This document shows, piece by piece, positions 10,287 through 18,769 of a DNA stretch of 64,000 bases (positions within the stretch are counted from its first letter, which is position 1; every line of letters begins with the position of its first letter). The translations under genes and the position numbers were made by a program. The stretch spans positions 434,001 to 498,000 of the forward strand of contig NZ_CP154608.1 of assembly GCF_039555325.1 (NCBI RefSeq), written 5' to 3'. The notes beneath the pieces were generated by a model. The model was given only the letters and a program-made list of their open reading frames with translations, ran no database searches and was not told where the DNA came from. The DNA is from Sphingomicrobium sp. XHP0239. GTDB lineage: Bacteria; Pseudomonadota; Alphaproteobacteria; Sphingomonadales; Sphingomonadaceae.

Positions 10287-12080
10287 ATGGGTGCGGTGAT
10301 GAGTGCCGTACCTTCCCTGTCCGAACCGCCTGCGGGTTCCGATCGCCTCGTGTCGCGGGTTGAGGCGGGGGACGACCCCCTTCTGCATGCCCTGCCGATC
10401 CCCGGCGCGATCATCGTACTTGAGGAGCGAGACCTTCGCATCGAGGCGTGCAACGACGCTTTCCTGAAGGCATCGATGGATCATGCAGCGCGGCCCGATC
10501 GCAGCGCCGATGCCGCGATGAAGATGGCGGGCGAGGGGCCCGTCGGCGACTTCCTCCGCGCCTATCTGAGCGAACCGGGAGCGGCGCAGGACGAAATCGA
10601 ACATCGCACCGATGAAGGCCCCGGCGCGCGCGAATTCAGGCTGAAGGTCGCGCCGCTCCCGTCGATCGAGGGACGACGGCGGTGTCTGTTCACCGCGCTC
10701 GACCAGACGCCCGAGCGACAGGCACAGAAGAACCTTCGCGACCAGATGGTGCAATGTTCGTTGACCGGACTGGCCAACCGGCTGGCTTTCACCGACGCGG
10801 TGGAGGAAATCGCGGAGGACGAGGCGCGCGCGGCGGGCCACGCGATCCTGTTGATCGACCTGGCGCGTTTTTCCCGGATCAACCAGTCGATGGGATCGGT
10901 CGTCGGCGACGAATTGCTGATCAGCTGCGCGAGCCGCCTGGTAGGTGCCTTGCGCGACGGTGACATGCTGGCGCGCACGGGCGGCAACGAATTCGGCCTA
11001 CTGTGCGGATTGAAGGGCGGGGAGACGGATGCCGTCCTGGCCGCCGAGCGGATCTGCGGGGTCCTTCGCGAACCCTTCACGTTGGGGACGAACGACATCC
11101 GGGTCGATTGCGCGATCGGAATCGCGCTGCTGACGCATGGCGAGGATGGCGAAGAGCTGTTCCGCAACGCCCAGTTCGCGGTGAAGCGCGCGAAGCGGAC
11201 CGGACAGCCGACGGTGTATCGCGACGAGGAAGCCAGCCTTGCGCGCCGCCGTTTTTCGATCGAGACCGAATTGCGTCGCGCGCTGGAGCGCGACGAACTC
11301 AAGCTCGCCTATCAACCGCTCGTCGAACTGAAGACCGGACGGGTCACGGGGTTCGAAGCCCTGGCGCGGTGGACCCACGAGGAGCGCGGCGAGATCGGCC
11401 CCAGCGAGTTCATTCCGGTCGCCGAGGAGAGCGGGTTGATCCTCGAGCTGGGGCGCTGGGCGATGGATCGCGCCGCCCGCCAGCTGGCGACCTGGGACGC
11501 GGCGGAGGCGAGAACGCTACCCATCGGGCTGTCGGTCAACCTGTCGGCGATCCAGGTCGCGCGCGACGACGTGTCCGAACTGGTGGGATCGGCGCTGCGC
11601 GCGCATCGCATCGGCGGCGAGCGACTGACCGTCGAGCTGACCGAAAGCGCGATCGTCCAGGATCCGACGCGCGCTACGCGGGTGCTGGAGACGATCAAGG
11701 GGTTGGATGCGCATCTGGCGATGGACGATTTCGGAACCGGATATTCCAGCCTTGCCTATCTTCAGAGGCTGCCGATCGACCTGCTCAAGATCGATCAGCG
11801 ATTCATCAAGGGGATGCTGAACGATCCCGACAGCATCGCGATCGTGCGAGCGATCCTGGGCCTGGCCGATGCGCTGGGGATGGAGACCACCGCCGAAGGG
11901 ATCGAGAGCGTCGAGCTGGAAACGACGCTGGCGACGCTGGGCTGTGCGCATGGACAGGGATTCCATTTTTCCAAGGCAGTCGATGGAAACACCGCGCTGG
12001 CCTACTGGCGGGCGCGAGAGCAGAAGGCTCTGCGCGAAGGGAGGATCGACGCGTCGCCGGTCGCCAGACTGCATGGCTGA
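10287..12080 (+). CDS. GGDEF/EAL protein with degenerate GGDEF site, probable c-di-GMP phosphodiesterase
   Basis: Cytosolic protein of 597 residues: a PAS-like N-terminal region (about 30-145), a GGDEF domain (about 155-310) and an EAL domain (about 322-585). The GGDEF signature is GGNEF (232-236), and the upstream metal/phosphate segment reads DLARFSRIN rather than DxDxFKxIN, so cyclase activity is doubtful. The EAL domain keeps FEALARW (EAL 357-359), DDFGTGYSSL (480-489) with the catalytic lysine in LLKID, and TAEGIE, so c-di-GMP hydrolysis is likely. An ATG at 10299 is an alternative start; neither has a strong ribosome site. It overlaps the next PilZ gene by 8 bases, placing producer-side and receptor-side c-di-GMP functions in one transcript. 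Confidence 0.92.
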   Translation: MGAVMSAVPSLSEPPAGSDRLVSRVEAGDDPLLHALPIPGAIIVLEERDLRIEACNDAFLKASMDHAARPDRSADAAMKMAGEGPVGDFLRAYLSEPGAAQDEIEHRTDEGPGAREFRLKVAPLPSIEGRRRCLFTALDQTPERQAQKNLRDQMVQCSLTGLANRLAFTDAVEEIAEDEARAAGHAILLIDLARFSRINQSMGSVVGDELLISCASRLVGALRDGDMLARTGGNEFGLLCGLKGGETDAVLAAERICGVLREPFTLGTNDIRVDCAIGIALLTHGEDGEELFRNAQFAVKRAKRTGQPTVYRDEEASLARRRFSIETELRRALERDELKLAYQPLVELKTGRVTGFEALARWTHEERGEIGPSEFIPVAEESGLILELGRWAMDRAARQLATWDAAEARTLPIGLSVNLSAIQVARDDVSELVGSALRAHRIGGERLTVELTESAIVQDPTRATRVLETIKGLDAHLAMDDFGTGYSSLAYLQRLPIDLLKIDQRFIKGMLNDPDSIAIVRAILGLADALGMETTAEGIESVELETTLATLGCAHGQGFHFSKAVDGNTALAYWRAREQKALREGRIDASPVARLHG

Positions 12081-12324
12081 TGCCGACCCGAAAATGCGCA
12101 AGGTGCGCACGGGCCTGTCGCTCGAGGGCGTGCTGACCGACAGCGACGGCGGGCGTGTGGCGGTGACCGTGCGCGACCTGTCCCCGAACGGATGCCGGCT
12201 GGCGACCGATGGCTCGCTGATGACGGGCGAGGAAGTCGTACTGGCGGTAGGCAAGTCCGCACCGGTGCGGGCCGTCGTGCGCTGGGTCGACGGGGCCTAC
12301 GTCGGAATAGAGTTTTCCGGCTGA
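12073..12324 (+). CDS. Small PilZ domain protein
   Basis: Single PilZ domain of 83 residues, the c-di-GMP receptor fold. The second PilZ motif is intact (DLSPNG, D/N-x-S-x-x-G), followed by the typical VVRWVDGAYVGIEF beta-strand pair. The first motif is not the usual RxxxR: the N-terminus has RKVR, with only two residues between arginines, so c-di-GMP affinity is uncertain. The start ATG lies inside the last codons of the GGDEF/EAL gene (ATGGCTGA overlap), which points to translational coupling. Confidence 0.85.
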   Translation: MADADPKMRKVRTGLSLEGVLTDSDGGRVAVTVRDLSPNGCRLATDGSLMTGEEVVLAVGKSAPVRAVVRWVDGAYVGIEFSG

Positions 12325-12458
12325 AAATGAAGCACTGCCGGCAGCGATCGCGACGCCGACCCTTTACCGCATCTTAACCCTGCGAGCTTACTTCATGTAT
12401 TTCAGATCGAAGCCAGGCGGTCGCGGGCGGTCCTGCGCTCGAACGGCACCAAGGGAAC

Positions 12459-12740
12459 ATGCGAAACATGCGACGCAATGTGGGCGAAGTGAAACGGGCC
12501 AAGCGGATCGACGTCAGTCACGACGGTCTCCTGATCGACAGCGACGGTTTGTCGAACAATGTTCGCGTCCTCGATCTGTCTGCCGACGGTTGCCGTCTGC
12601 GCACGGACAGCACGCTCAGGATCGGCGAGGACGTGCAGTTGCGCGTCGGGCGATCGGGAGATTATCCCGCGCAGGTGCGCTGGTCACTGGGCAACGAGGC
12701 GGGGCTGAAGTTCACGGGCCCCAGCCAGCCGGTGTCTTGA
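12459..12740 (+). CDS. Small PilZ domain protein
   Basis: A second single PilZ domain, 93 residues, 134 bases after the first. It keeps DLSADG and the QVRWSLGNEAGLKF strand pair; the arginine motif is again short (RAKR). It has its own AAGGGA ribosome site just before the ATG, so it may have its own promoter in the 134-base gap. It faces the CCA-adding enzyme gene tail to tail with 2 bases between stops. Its partner is unknown. Confidence 0.85.
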   Translation: MRNMRRNVGEVKRAKRIDVSHDGLLIDSDGLSNNVRVLDLSADGCRLRTDSTLRIGEDVQLRVGRSGDYPAQVRWSLGNEAGLKFTGPSQPVS

Positions 12741-12742
12741 CC

Positions 12743-13975
12743 CTAGCCGGACTGGCGACAGCTTGAATCTTCGGAAAGGTGGCGTTCGGCGATCGCGTCG
12801 AGGGCGCTGTCATCGAAATCCTGTTCGATCCATTCGTTCTCGATCGCACGCAGGCAGCGCGCGACGGCGGGGCCGGGCTCGAGCCCGCGTTTGATGAGGT
12901 CGCCGCCCTTGAGAGGAAGGACGGGAACCGACCATTTCTCGATGTAGCGAACCGCTTCCTCGCGGCTCCCCGCGCGTTCGGGCTCCCACCCCGGGGTGAG
13001 GCAGATGCGGTCGATCGCGTAGAGCGGGCCCAACCGGTACGCGAGCTCGCGCGCGGTGCCTTCGGCGGGATTGGCAGCGCTCGACAGGCGGTCGCGCTGT
13101 TCCTTGGAGAATTTGAGACGCGCGGCGACGTCGCGCGCGGTGTCGGGGTCGCGCGGCAGCAGGGCGGCGAGGCGACGGATGGCGCGGAACTTGCGGCCTG
13201 CCGCCTGCTCGAATTCGAGGAGGGCGGCGAGGCGATTGACGCCCGGGCCGGTGATTTCGGGCAGTACGGGAGCGAAGATGCCGCGCTGCTCCATCACGCG
13301 CACGGTCGCGAGCGGATCGGGGAGCGCGAGGAGTTTCAGCACCTCGTCGGCGATGCGTTCGCGGGAGAGCGATTTCATCGTATCGGCAAGCGCGGCGCAG
13401 GCTTCGAGCCCTTCCGCGTCGGGATCGCCGGTGCCGAAGCGGGCATGGAAGCGGAAGAAGCGCAGGATGCGGAGGTGATCCTCTCGGATGCGCGCTTCGG
13501 CGTCGCCGATGAAGCGGACCGTGCCGGTGTCGATATCCTCGAGCCCGCCATGATAGTCGAAGATCTCGCCGGTCAGCGGGTCGGCGTAGAGCGCATTGAT
13601 GGTGAAATCGCGCCGCGCGGCATCTTCTTCCCAGTCGGTGGTGAAGCCGACTTCGGCGTGGCGGCCATCGGTATCGAGGTCCGCGCGCAGGGTCGTGATC
13701 TCGACCACCGTGCCGTCGCTGACGGCGGTGATCGTGCCGTGCGCGATGCCGGTGGGCACGGCCTTGATCCCCGCTTCCTCGAGGTAGCCGACGGTGCGCG
13801 CGGGTTCGAAGATGGTGGCGCAGTCGAGATCGCTGACCGTCTCGCCCATCAGGCTGTCGCGCACCGCGCCGCCGACGAAGCGGATGCCGCCCTCCGAGGC
13901 GCGCATCGCCTCGAGCAGCGCGTCCATTCCCTTGCGGTCGGTGAGCGTGGCGATATCGAGGGTGCGCGCGCTCAT
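12743..13975 (-). CDS. CCA tRNA nucleotidyltransferase / poly(A) polymerase family
   Basis: Class II nucleotidyltransferase of 410 residues that adds or repairs the CCA end of tRNA. The head domain has VGGAVRDSLMG (about 34-44), the catalytic DLDCAT (about 49-54) and RRDFTINALY (about 121-130). The neck RILRFFRFHARFG (about 168-180) matches the PolyA_pol RNA-binding domain. The start overlaps the upstream Nudix gene stop by 4 bases (ATGA). Poly(A) polymerases of this family are close relatives, but the length and lack of a long basic tail favour CCA addition. Confidence 0.93.
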   Translation of the reverse strand: MSARTLDIATLTDRKGMDALLEAMRASEGGIRFVGGAVRDSLMGETVSDLDCATIFEPARTVGYLEEAGIKAVPTGIAHGTITAVSDGTVVEITTLRADLDTDGRHAEVGFTTDWEEDAARRDFTINALYADPLTGEIFDYHGGLEDIDTGTVRFIGDAEARIREDHLRILRFFRFHARFGTGDPDAEGLEACAALADTMKSLSRERIADEVLKLLALPDPLATVRVMEQRGIFAPVLPEITGPGVNRLAALLEFEQAAGRKFRAIRRLAALLPRDPDTARDVAARLKFSKEQRDRLSSAANPAEGTARELAYRLGPLYAIDRICLTPGWEPERAGSREEAVRYIEKWSVPVLPLKGGDLIKRGLEPGPAVARCLRAIENEWIEQDFDDSALDAIAERHLSEDSSCRQSG

Positions 13976-14553
13976 GCGGCCAGCCTGCGGGACAGGTTGA
14001 CGATCATCGCCGCGGTGGCTCCCCAGATATCGTAATCCTCATAGTCTATGCGCCAGTAGCGTCTCATGCGCCCTTGCCAAGCTGCTTCTTCCTCGCGCGC
14101 ATGCGCGGGGTCGAGAAGATGGTCGAAGGGCGCCTCGAACCAATGGTCGACCTCGGCCTCGTTGGCGACGAGCGGCAGGTCCGGGGGAAGGATCGCGAGG
14201 ACGGGGGTCACGATGAAACCGGTCCCGGTGATGTAGGGGTCGAGCGTCCCGACGAGGCGCGGGGTCGCGGGGTCGAGCGCCAGTTCCTCGTTCGCCTCGC
14301 GCAATGCCGCCTCGATCGGGGTTTCGCCCGCGTCGATGCGCCCGCCGGGAAAGGCGACCTGGCCCGCATGGGTACGCATGGCGGCGTTGCGCTTGGTCAG
14401 CAGCAACGCGGGACGATCTTCGCGGTCGATCACGCCGACGAGGACGGCAGCGGGCGAGGCATCCGGAAATTCGTCGGGATCGAGATCGGCGGCGAGCAGC
14501 GTTGCGGGCGCGGGGACGCGCAGGGCGCGGGCGAGGCGGGCGGAAAGGCTCAT
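13972..14553 (-). CDS. Nudix hydrolase, CoA pyrophosphatase type
   Basis: Nudix hydrolase of 193 residues. The Nudix box is at about 70-92, GGRIDAGETP followed by REANEEL; the final box glycine is replaced by alanine, which is tolerated in the family. The stretch LLTKRNAAMRTHAGQVAFPGG just before it is the signature of the UPF0035 group (NudL-like), which cleaves CoA and acyl-CoA to phosphopantetheine and 3',5'-ADP. It is translationally coupled to the CCA enzyme by an ATGA overlap and follows the DUF1285 gene by 32 bases, a gene order I believe is frequent in alphaproteobacteria. Confidence 0.92.
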   Translation of the reverse strand: MSLSARLARALRVPAPATLLAADLDPDEFPDASPAAVLVGVIDREDRPALLLTKRNAAMRTHAGQVAFPGGRIDAGETPIEAALREANEELALDPATPRLVGTLDPYITGTGFIVTPVLAILPPDLPLVANEAEVDHWFEAPFDHLLDPAHAREEEAAWQGRMRRYWRIDYEDYDIWGATAAMIVNLSRRLAA

Positions 14554-14585
14554 CGGGGCAACAGCGTCTGCGGAGGGTGCGGGGT

Positions 14586-15146
14586 TCAGGACAGGGTGAA
14601 CTTTTCGCCGTTCGACCAGATGGCCGGCGGATCCGCTTCTTCTTCGAGCGCGATATCGGCCAGCTCGTAATAGAGAGGCCGCGCGATCTCCGCCTCCAGG
14701 CGGCCACGGACGTGGACGCGGGGCGAGGGGCCGGCATCGGTATCGACGACACGGATCGGATGATCAGGGCCTGCGATCACCACTTCTCCGCTGTTGAGCG
14801 TGAAGGCGAGGCGGCGCGCCCGGCCTTCGCCTTCGCTCTTCATGCGAACGGCGAGGAAGGGAAGGCGCTCGACCTCGATGGCGAGTTTTTCGACCGGGGT
14901 GACGAGAACATAGCTGTCGTCGGGCTCGCGGCGCAGCACGCTGGCGAACAGACGCACCATGGCGGGACGGGTGATGAGGCCGCCCTGATGGTACCATTTC
15001 CCGTCGGCGGCGATCCGCATTTCGCTATCCCCGCACGAAGGCGGATCCCATCGTTCGACCGGCGGCGCGGTGCCCTCTTCCAGCATCGCGGCAATCTCGT
15101 CGAACGAGGCGTGGTCGAGGTCGGGGGGCGGACGCGTTTCGGGCAT
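14586..15146 (-). CDS. DUF1285 domain protein
   Basis: Conserved protein of 186 residues. The characteristic run DSEMRIAADGKWYHQGGLI (about 40-58) followed by RPAMVRLFASVL and the VTPVEKL segment identifies DUF1285, whose biochemical role is unknown. No signal peptide or membrane segment is present, so it is cytosolic. It is first in a minus-strand run with the Nudix hydrolase and CCA enzyme, and is divergent from the FolM-like gene with 66 bases between starts. Confidence 0.88.
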   Translation of the reverse strand: MPETRPPPDLDHASFDEIAAMLEEGTAPPVERWDPPSCGDSEMRIAADGKWYHQGGLITRPAMVRLFASVLRREPDDSYVLVTPVEKLAIEVERLPFLAVRMKSEGEGRARRLAFTLNSGEVVIAGPDHPIRVVDTDAGPSPRVHVRGRLEAEIARPLYYELADIALEEEADPPAIWSNGEKFTLS

Positions 15147-15212
15147 GAGAAGGGACGTAGGGCGCGGCGCGGAGCTTGCCTAGGGGCGGCACGCCCGCCT
15201 ACAGCGCGGCGC

Positions 15213-15962
15213 ATGGAAAAGGTCGCTCTCGTCACCGGCGCCCGCCATCGGCTGGGCGAGGCCATCACCCGTCACCTCCTCAAGCAGGGATGGCGCGTTT
15301 TTGCGCATGTCCGCGATGCCGCCGACGAGGTGGCCGACGGCGCCGACAAGGTCGTCGCCGATCTTTCGCATGCGGACTGCGGCGAGAGGATCTTCGCGCA
15401 GATCGACGGACCGCCACCCGCGCTTCTGGTCAACAACGCCTCGCTGTTCGAGGAGGATCGGTTCGGTGCCATCGACGCTGAGGGGTTCCAGCGTCAGATG
15501 GCGGTCAACGCGCGCGCGCCGATGCTGCTTACCGATGCCTTTGCGCACGCGGAGGCGCCGGTGGGCAGCGATCGGCTGATCGTGAACATGGGCGATGCCA
15601 AGCTCGCCGCGCCGCACCCCGATCATCTCAGCTACACACTGACAAAGGGAGCGCTGAAGACGCTGACCGACGTCTCGGCCCGCGCACTGGCCGGGCAGGG
15701 GATACGGGTGAACATGATCGCGCCGGCCATGGTGCTCCCCTCGCCCGACATGAGCGAGGCGCAATATGAGGCGATGCACGCGTTCAACCCGCTCGGCCGC
15801 GGAGTGGATAAGGCGCATCTCCTCGCCGCGCTCGACCATCTGATCGCCAATACGGTGGTGACGGGGACCTGCCTGTGGCTCGACGGTGGCCAACGGATGA
15901 TGCAGCTGAAGAACGACGTGGCACTGATCCAGATGGATGATGTGGCGGAGGAGAGGGAATGA
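15213..15962 (+). CDS. SDR family oxidoreductase, FolM/pteridine reductase-like
   Basis: Short-chain dehydrogenase of 249 residues. The NAD(P) motif is VTGARHRLG (about 7-15), i.e. TGxxxRxG as in pteridine reductase and FolM rather than the common TGxxxGIG. NNAS is at about 73-76 and the catalytic YxxxK in SYTLTK (about 137-142). It overlaps folB by 4 bases, which supports a role in pterin or folate reduction (dihydromonapterin or dihydrofolate). The start MEKVALVTGA at 15213 is chosen because it directly precedes the first Rossmann strand; the frame is open far upstream but overlaps the divergent gene. Confidence 0.85.
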   Translation: MEKVALVTGARHRLGEAITRHLLKQGWRVFAHVRDAADEVADGADKVVADLSHADCGERIFAQIDGPPPALLVNNASLFEEDRFGAIDAEGFQRQMAVNARAPMLLTDAFAHAEAPVGSDRLIVNMGDAKLAAPHPDHLSYTLTKGALKTLTDVSARALAGQGIRVNMIAPAMVLPSPDMSEAQYEAMHAFNPLGRGVDKAHLLAALDHLIANTVVTGTCLWLDGGQRMMQLKNDVALIQMDDVAEERE

Positions 15963-16402
15963 GCGAGGTCATTCACGGCCTGGTGGCGCACGAGCCGCAA
16001 TCGGTGCGCCTGTTTCTGGACCGGCTGGAGGTGATGGCCGACATCGGCTTCCACGATTTCGAGGTGGGAACGCCGCAACGTCTCTTGGTGTCGGTCGAGG
16101 TTTGGATCGATGCCGCGCGGCTGCCGACCGAGGACGAAGAGGTCCAGGCCTGGAACTACGATCGGCTGCGGACCTGCGTTCGCTCGATCGTGGCGGCGCG
16201 GCGCTACAATCTTCAGGAGACACTGATTCGCGCCATCTTCGATACGGTGGCATCGATGTCGGGGGTCGAGGCGCTGAGGGTCCGTTCGGTGAAACCGGAC
16301 ATCTATGCCGACGCCGAGGGTGTCGGCGTGGAAGTCGCCAGTTTCCAAGGAGCTTGGCCCCGCAAGGTCGACGGATCGCGCGCGGTCGTGTCGGCAACCT
16401 AA
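15959..16402 (+). CDS. folB: Dihydroneopterin aldolase (FolB-type)
   Basis: Folate-pathway aldolase that converts dihydroneopterin to hydroxymethyl-dihydropterin and glycolaldehyde; cytosolic octamer in known members. The 147-residue protein has the family start FLDRLEVMADIGFHDFEVG with the conserved glutamate, the NYDRLRTCV segment and YNLQETLIRAI. The pterin-binding and end regions (VRSVKPDI, GVGVEV) follow in order. The ATGA overlap with the FolM-like gene indicates a two-gene pterin unit. The next gene, tonB, starts 170 bases downstream after an AT-richer promoter-like gap. Confidence 0.88.
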   Translation: MSEVIHGLVAHEPQSVRLFLDRLEVMADIGFHDFEVGTPQRLLVSVEVWIDAARLPTEDEEVQAWNYDRLRTCVRSIVAARRYNLQETLIRAIFDTVASMSGVEALRVRSVKPDIYADAEGVGVEVASFQGAWPRKVDGSRAVVSAT

Positions 16403-16572
16403 CAATTGCCCTTGCCGCGAGGAAATCGGAGCGATAGGAACACGCTCTGAATGGCCGATGTCATAATGCATCATTAAGCCGAACCGAATTAACTCTCGGT
16501 TATTCGAAGCCGGGAACGCCCTCCGCGCAACGAGCGTTGGCGAGAGGGAGAAACTAGGAGACGAGCGACTCA

Positions 16573-17271
16573 ATGTCCTACGCAGCCAAGCGAGAGATGA
16601 GTTCCAACAAGACGGTGCCGATCGTCATCGTCGTCCTGCTCCACGTCGCGCTGGGCTATGCCCTGGTGAGCGGCCTCGCCATGTCCGTGGTCGAGCAGGT
16701 GCAGGAAGATCTGACGGTGTTCGACGTGGACGAGCCGCCGCCCCCGCCGCCTCCGCCCGAAGAAATTCCTCCTCCGCCCGAAACGCCGCAGCAGCAGACG
16801 CCCCCGCCGGTCGTCTCGCCGCCGCCGATCGTGCGGACCAATCCCACTCCTCCGCCGATCACGACGGTGCGCACCGCGCCCCCGCCGCAGGTGACGCGAA
16901 CCGCTCCGGTCCGGCCTCCGGCTCCTCCGGCCCCTCCGGCGCCGCCTCCGCCGCCGCCTCCGCCGCCGCGGATCGAGCCGGCCGCCGCCCAAGGTGACGT
17001 CCGTGCGCTGTTCAGTGCCGACGACTATCCCTCGCGCGCCCAGCGCAATGGCGAGGAAGGGACTGCGCGTGCGCGTCTCACCATCGGGACCAACGGTCGC
17101 GTGACGGGTTGCAGCATCGTCCAGTCGACGGGATCCCGCGCACTGGATCAGGCGACGTGTCAGGTGCTCGAGCGCCGCGCCCGCTTCACTCCCGCGACCG
17201 ATTCCACCGGCGCGCGCGTGCAGGACGAATATACGACCCCCTCCATTACCTGGCGGCTTGAAGGCCGGTAA
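16573..17271 (+). CDS. tonB: TonB energy transducer
   Basis: Inner-membrane anchored protein of 232 residues that carries proton-motive force to outer-membrane receptors. One transmembrane helix (about 16-38), then a long proline-rich spacer (about 53-132) that spans the periplasm, then a TonB C-terminal domain (about 140-232) with DVRALFSADDYPSRA and a paired-cysteine segment (GCSIVQ, ATCQVL). A good AGGAG ribosome site precedes the ATG. It opens the tonB-exbB-exbD-exbD operon. The upstream gap holds an AACCGA/TCGGTT inverted repeat (16482-16501) that could be regulatory. The cysteine-bearing C-terminal type is common in Sphingomonadales. Confidence 0.92.
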   Translation: MSYAAKREMSSNKTVPIVIVVLLHVALGYALVSGLAMSVVEQVQEDLTVFDVDEPPPPPPPPEEIPPPPETPQQQTPPPVVSPPPIVRTNPTPPPITTVRTAPPPQVTRTAPVRPPAPPAPPAPPPPPPPPPRIEPAAAQGDVRALFSADDYPSRAQRNGEEGTARARLTIGTNGRVTGCSIVQSTGSRALDQATCQVLERRARFTPATDSTGARVQDEYTTPSITWRLEGR

Positions 17272-17308
17272 GTTTCACTCTTGAATTTAGAATAGGGAAT
17301 ATCGACCC

Positions 17309-18133
17309 ATGAACACTGAACTTCTTCTTGCCGCCGCCGCCGAGGGCGAAAACCCTTACGGCCTGATTCCTGCGCTTCAGGAAGGTGGGCCCATCGCCTG
17401 GGCGACCTTCGGCGTGCTGATCATCATGTCGATCGGGACCTTCTACATCCTGTTCACCAAGTTCATGCAGCAGCAGAAGATCATCAACCAGGGCAACAGC
17501 GTTCGCGCCGCCTTCTGGAACTCGAACAGCCTCAAGGACGCCGCGGGCAAGCTCGACAAGAAGAGCGCCTATCGCGCGATCGTCGAGGACGCGCTCGTCG
17601 CGCAGGACCAGCACGGCAAGCTCACCGACCCTGTCGACCAGCATGACTGGATGATCGGTTCGCTCGAGCGTTCGAAGACGTCGATCAACAACCGTCTCGG
17701 TGAAGGTCTCGCCTTCCTCGCGACCGTCGGTTCGACCGCGCCGTTCATCGGTCTGTTCGGCACCGTCGTCGGCATCTATCGCGCGCTGGTGAAGATCGGT
17801 GCGTCGGGTCAGGCCAACATCTCGACCGTCGCCGGTCCGGTTGGCGAGGCGCTCATCATGACCGCGCTCGGCCTGATCGTGGCGGTTCCTGCGGTGCTTG
17901 CCTACAACTGGCTCATCCGCCGCAACAAGGGCATCACCGAAGATCTCAACGCCTTCACGACCGACGTGCACGGCTATCTGATGAGCGACGGCAAGGTCCG
18001 TCCGGTCATGGCCACTGCCGGTGCCAAGGGTGCCGCTGCCAAGAGCGCGGCCGCCAAGCCGGCGCCGAGCAGCCCGCCGAAGCCGGGCGTGCAGGCCGGT
18101 GGTACGCCGACCAAGCCGACGGCGCGCAGCTAA
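17309..18133 (+). CDS. exbB: ExbB/TolQ/MotA family proton channel protein
   Basis: Proton channel subunit of the TonB motor, 274 residues, in the inner membrane. Three hydrophobic segments are visible near 33-52, 139-160 and 176-197; the last two contain the conserved ATVGSTAPFIGLFGTVVGIY signature (about 131-150). The C-terminus is an alanine/lysine/proline tail (AKSAAAKPAPSSPPKPG). It follows tonB by 37 bases. The next gene is 122 bases away behind two hairpins, which may set its output relative to exbD. Confidence 0.94.
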   Translation: MNTELLLAAAAEGENPYGLIPALQEGGPIAWATFGVLIIMSIGTFYILFTKFMQQQKIINQGNSVRAAFWNSNSLKDAAGKLDKKSAYRAIVEDALVAQDQHGKLTDPVDQHDWMIGSLERSKTSINNRLGEGLAFLATVGSTAPFIGLFGTVVGIYRALVKIGASGQANISTVAGPVGEALIMTALGLIVAVPAVLAYNWLIRRNKGITEDLNAFTTDVHGYLMSDGKVRPVMATAGAKGAAAKSAAAKPAPSSPPKPGVQAGGTPTKPTARS

Positions 18134-18141
18134 GCCGATCA

Positions 18142-18217
18142 GGGGAGGTTCAGGTCGCGGGGTCTAAACCTGCGACCATGCCTCCCCGACCGGGCCCCGG
18201 ACGCGCACTGCGTCCGG
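18142..18217 (+). promoter_or_regulatory. Two strong hairpins between exbB and exbD
   Basis: Hairpin one spans 18142-18187: outer arms GGGGAGG/CCTCCCC and inner arms GGTCGCGGG/CCTGCGACC (one G-U). Hairpin two spans 18197-18217: perfect arms CCGGACGC/GCGTCCGG around a 5-base loop. No T-run follows either one, so a full stop of transcription is not expected. Possible roles are partial attenuation, RNA processing or 3'-end protection of the upstream message. Confidence 0.6.
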
Positions 18218-18255
18218 ATCGTCCGTGAAGTATTTGATTAGAAGGAAGCATTGCC

Positions 18256-18747
18256 ATGGCCATGACGGTCGGAATGGATCAATCGGGCGAAGACGTCCCG
18301 ATGTCCGACATCAACACGACGCCCCTCGTGGACGTCATGTTGGTTCTCCTGATCATCTTCCTCATCGCGGTTCCCGTGGTGCTCGAGACCATTCCGGTGG
18401 CCCTGCCGGAAATCCAGTACGAGCCCACCGAGACCAAGCCGGAAAACGTGAATCTGTCGGTTCGCGGCGGCGAAGGCGGGACCTGCGAAATCTACTGGGA
18501 CGTGACCCAGGTCGACAGCGAGGAGCTTCTGGAGCGCGCGGTAACGCGGCTTGAGGAAGCGATCGATGCGGCGGGCGGCGAGGCGAACATCACCGACGAG
18601 AATATGCCCGAAGCGCATATCCGCGGTGACATCGACACGCCCTACAAGTGCATCGGGGGCGCGATCTTCACCATGCAGCGCGCAGGCTTCGCGCGGGTCG
18701 GCTTCATCTCCGAACCGCCGGCGGGCACCGCCGTCGAGCGCCTGTAG
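18256..18747 (+). CDS. exbD: ExbD/TolR family biopolymer transport protein
   Basis: Inner-membrane partner of ExbB, 163 residues. It has the family opening MSDINTTPLVDVMLVLLIIF (about 16-35), in which the membrane aspartate needed for proton flow is present, followed by a single transmembrane helix and a periplasmic domain. Two cysteines (TCEIYW and YKCIGG) sit in the periplasmic part and could form a disulfide. It follows the hairpin-bearing gap after exbB and is 22 bases before the second exbD. Confidence 0.93.
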   Translation: MAMTVGMDQSGEDVPMSDINTTPLVDVMLVLLIIFLIAVPVVLETIPVALPEIQYEPTETKPENVNLSVRGGEGGTCEIYWDVTQVDSEELLERAVTRLEEAIDAAGGEANITDENMPEAHIRGDIDTPYKCIGGAIFTMQRAGFARVGFISEPPAGTAVERL

Positions 18748-18769
18748 TATCGAGTAGAGGAACCAAGAA

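Noticed and set aside
14304..15212. Long upstream extension of the FolM-like reading frame
   Set aside because: It runs antisense through the Nudix and DUF1285 genes; the Rossmann fold begins only at 15213.
16740..16980. Proline-codon repeat as a possible satellite or CRISPR-like repeat
   Set aside because: It is the coding sequence for the TonB proline-rich spacer; no regular spacer-repeat structure is present.
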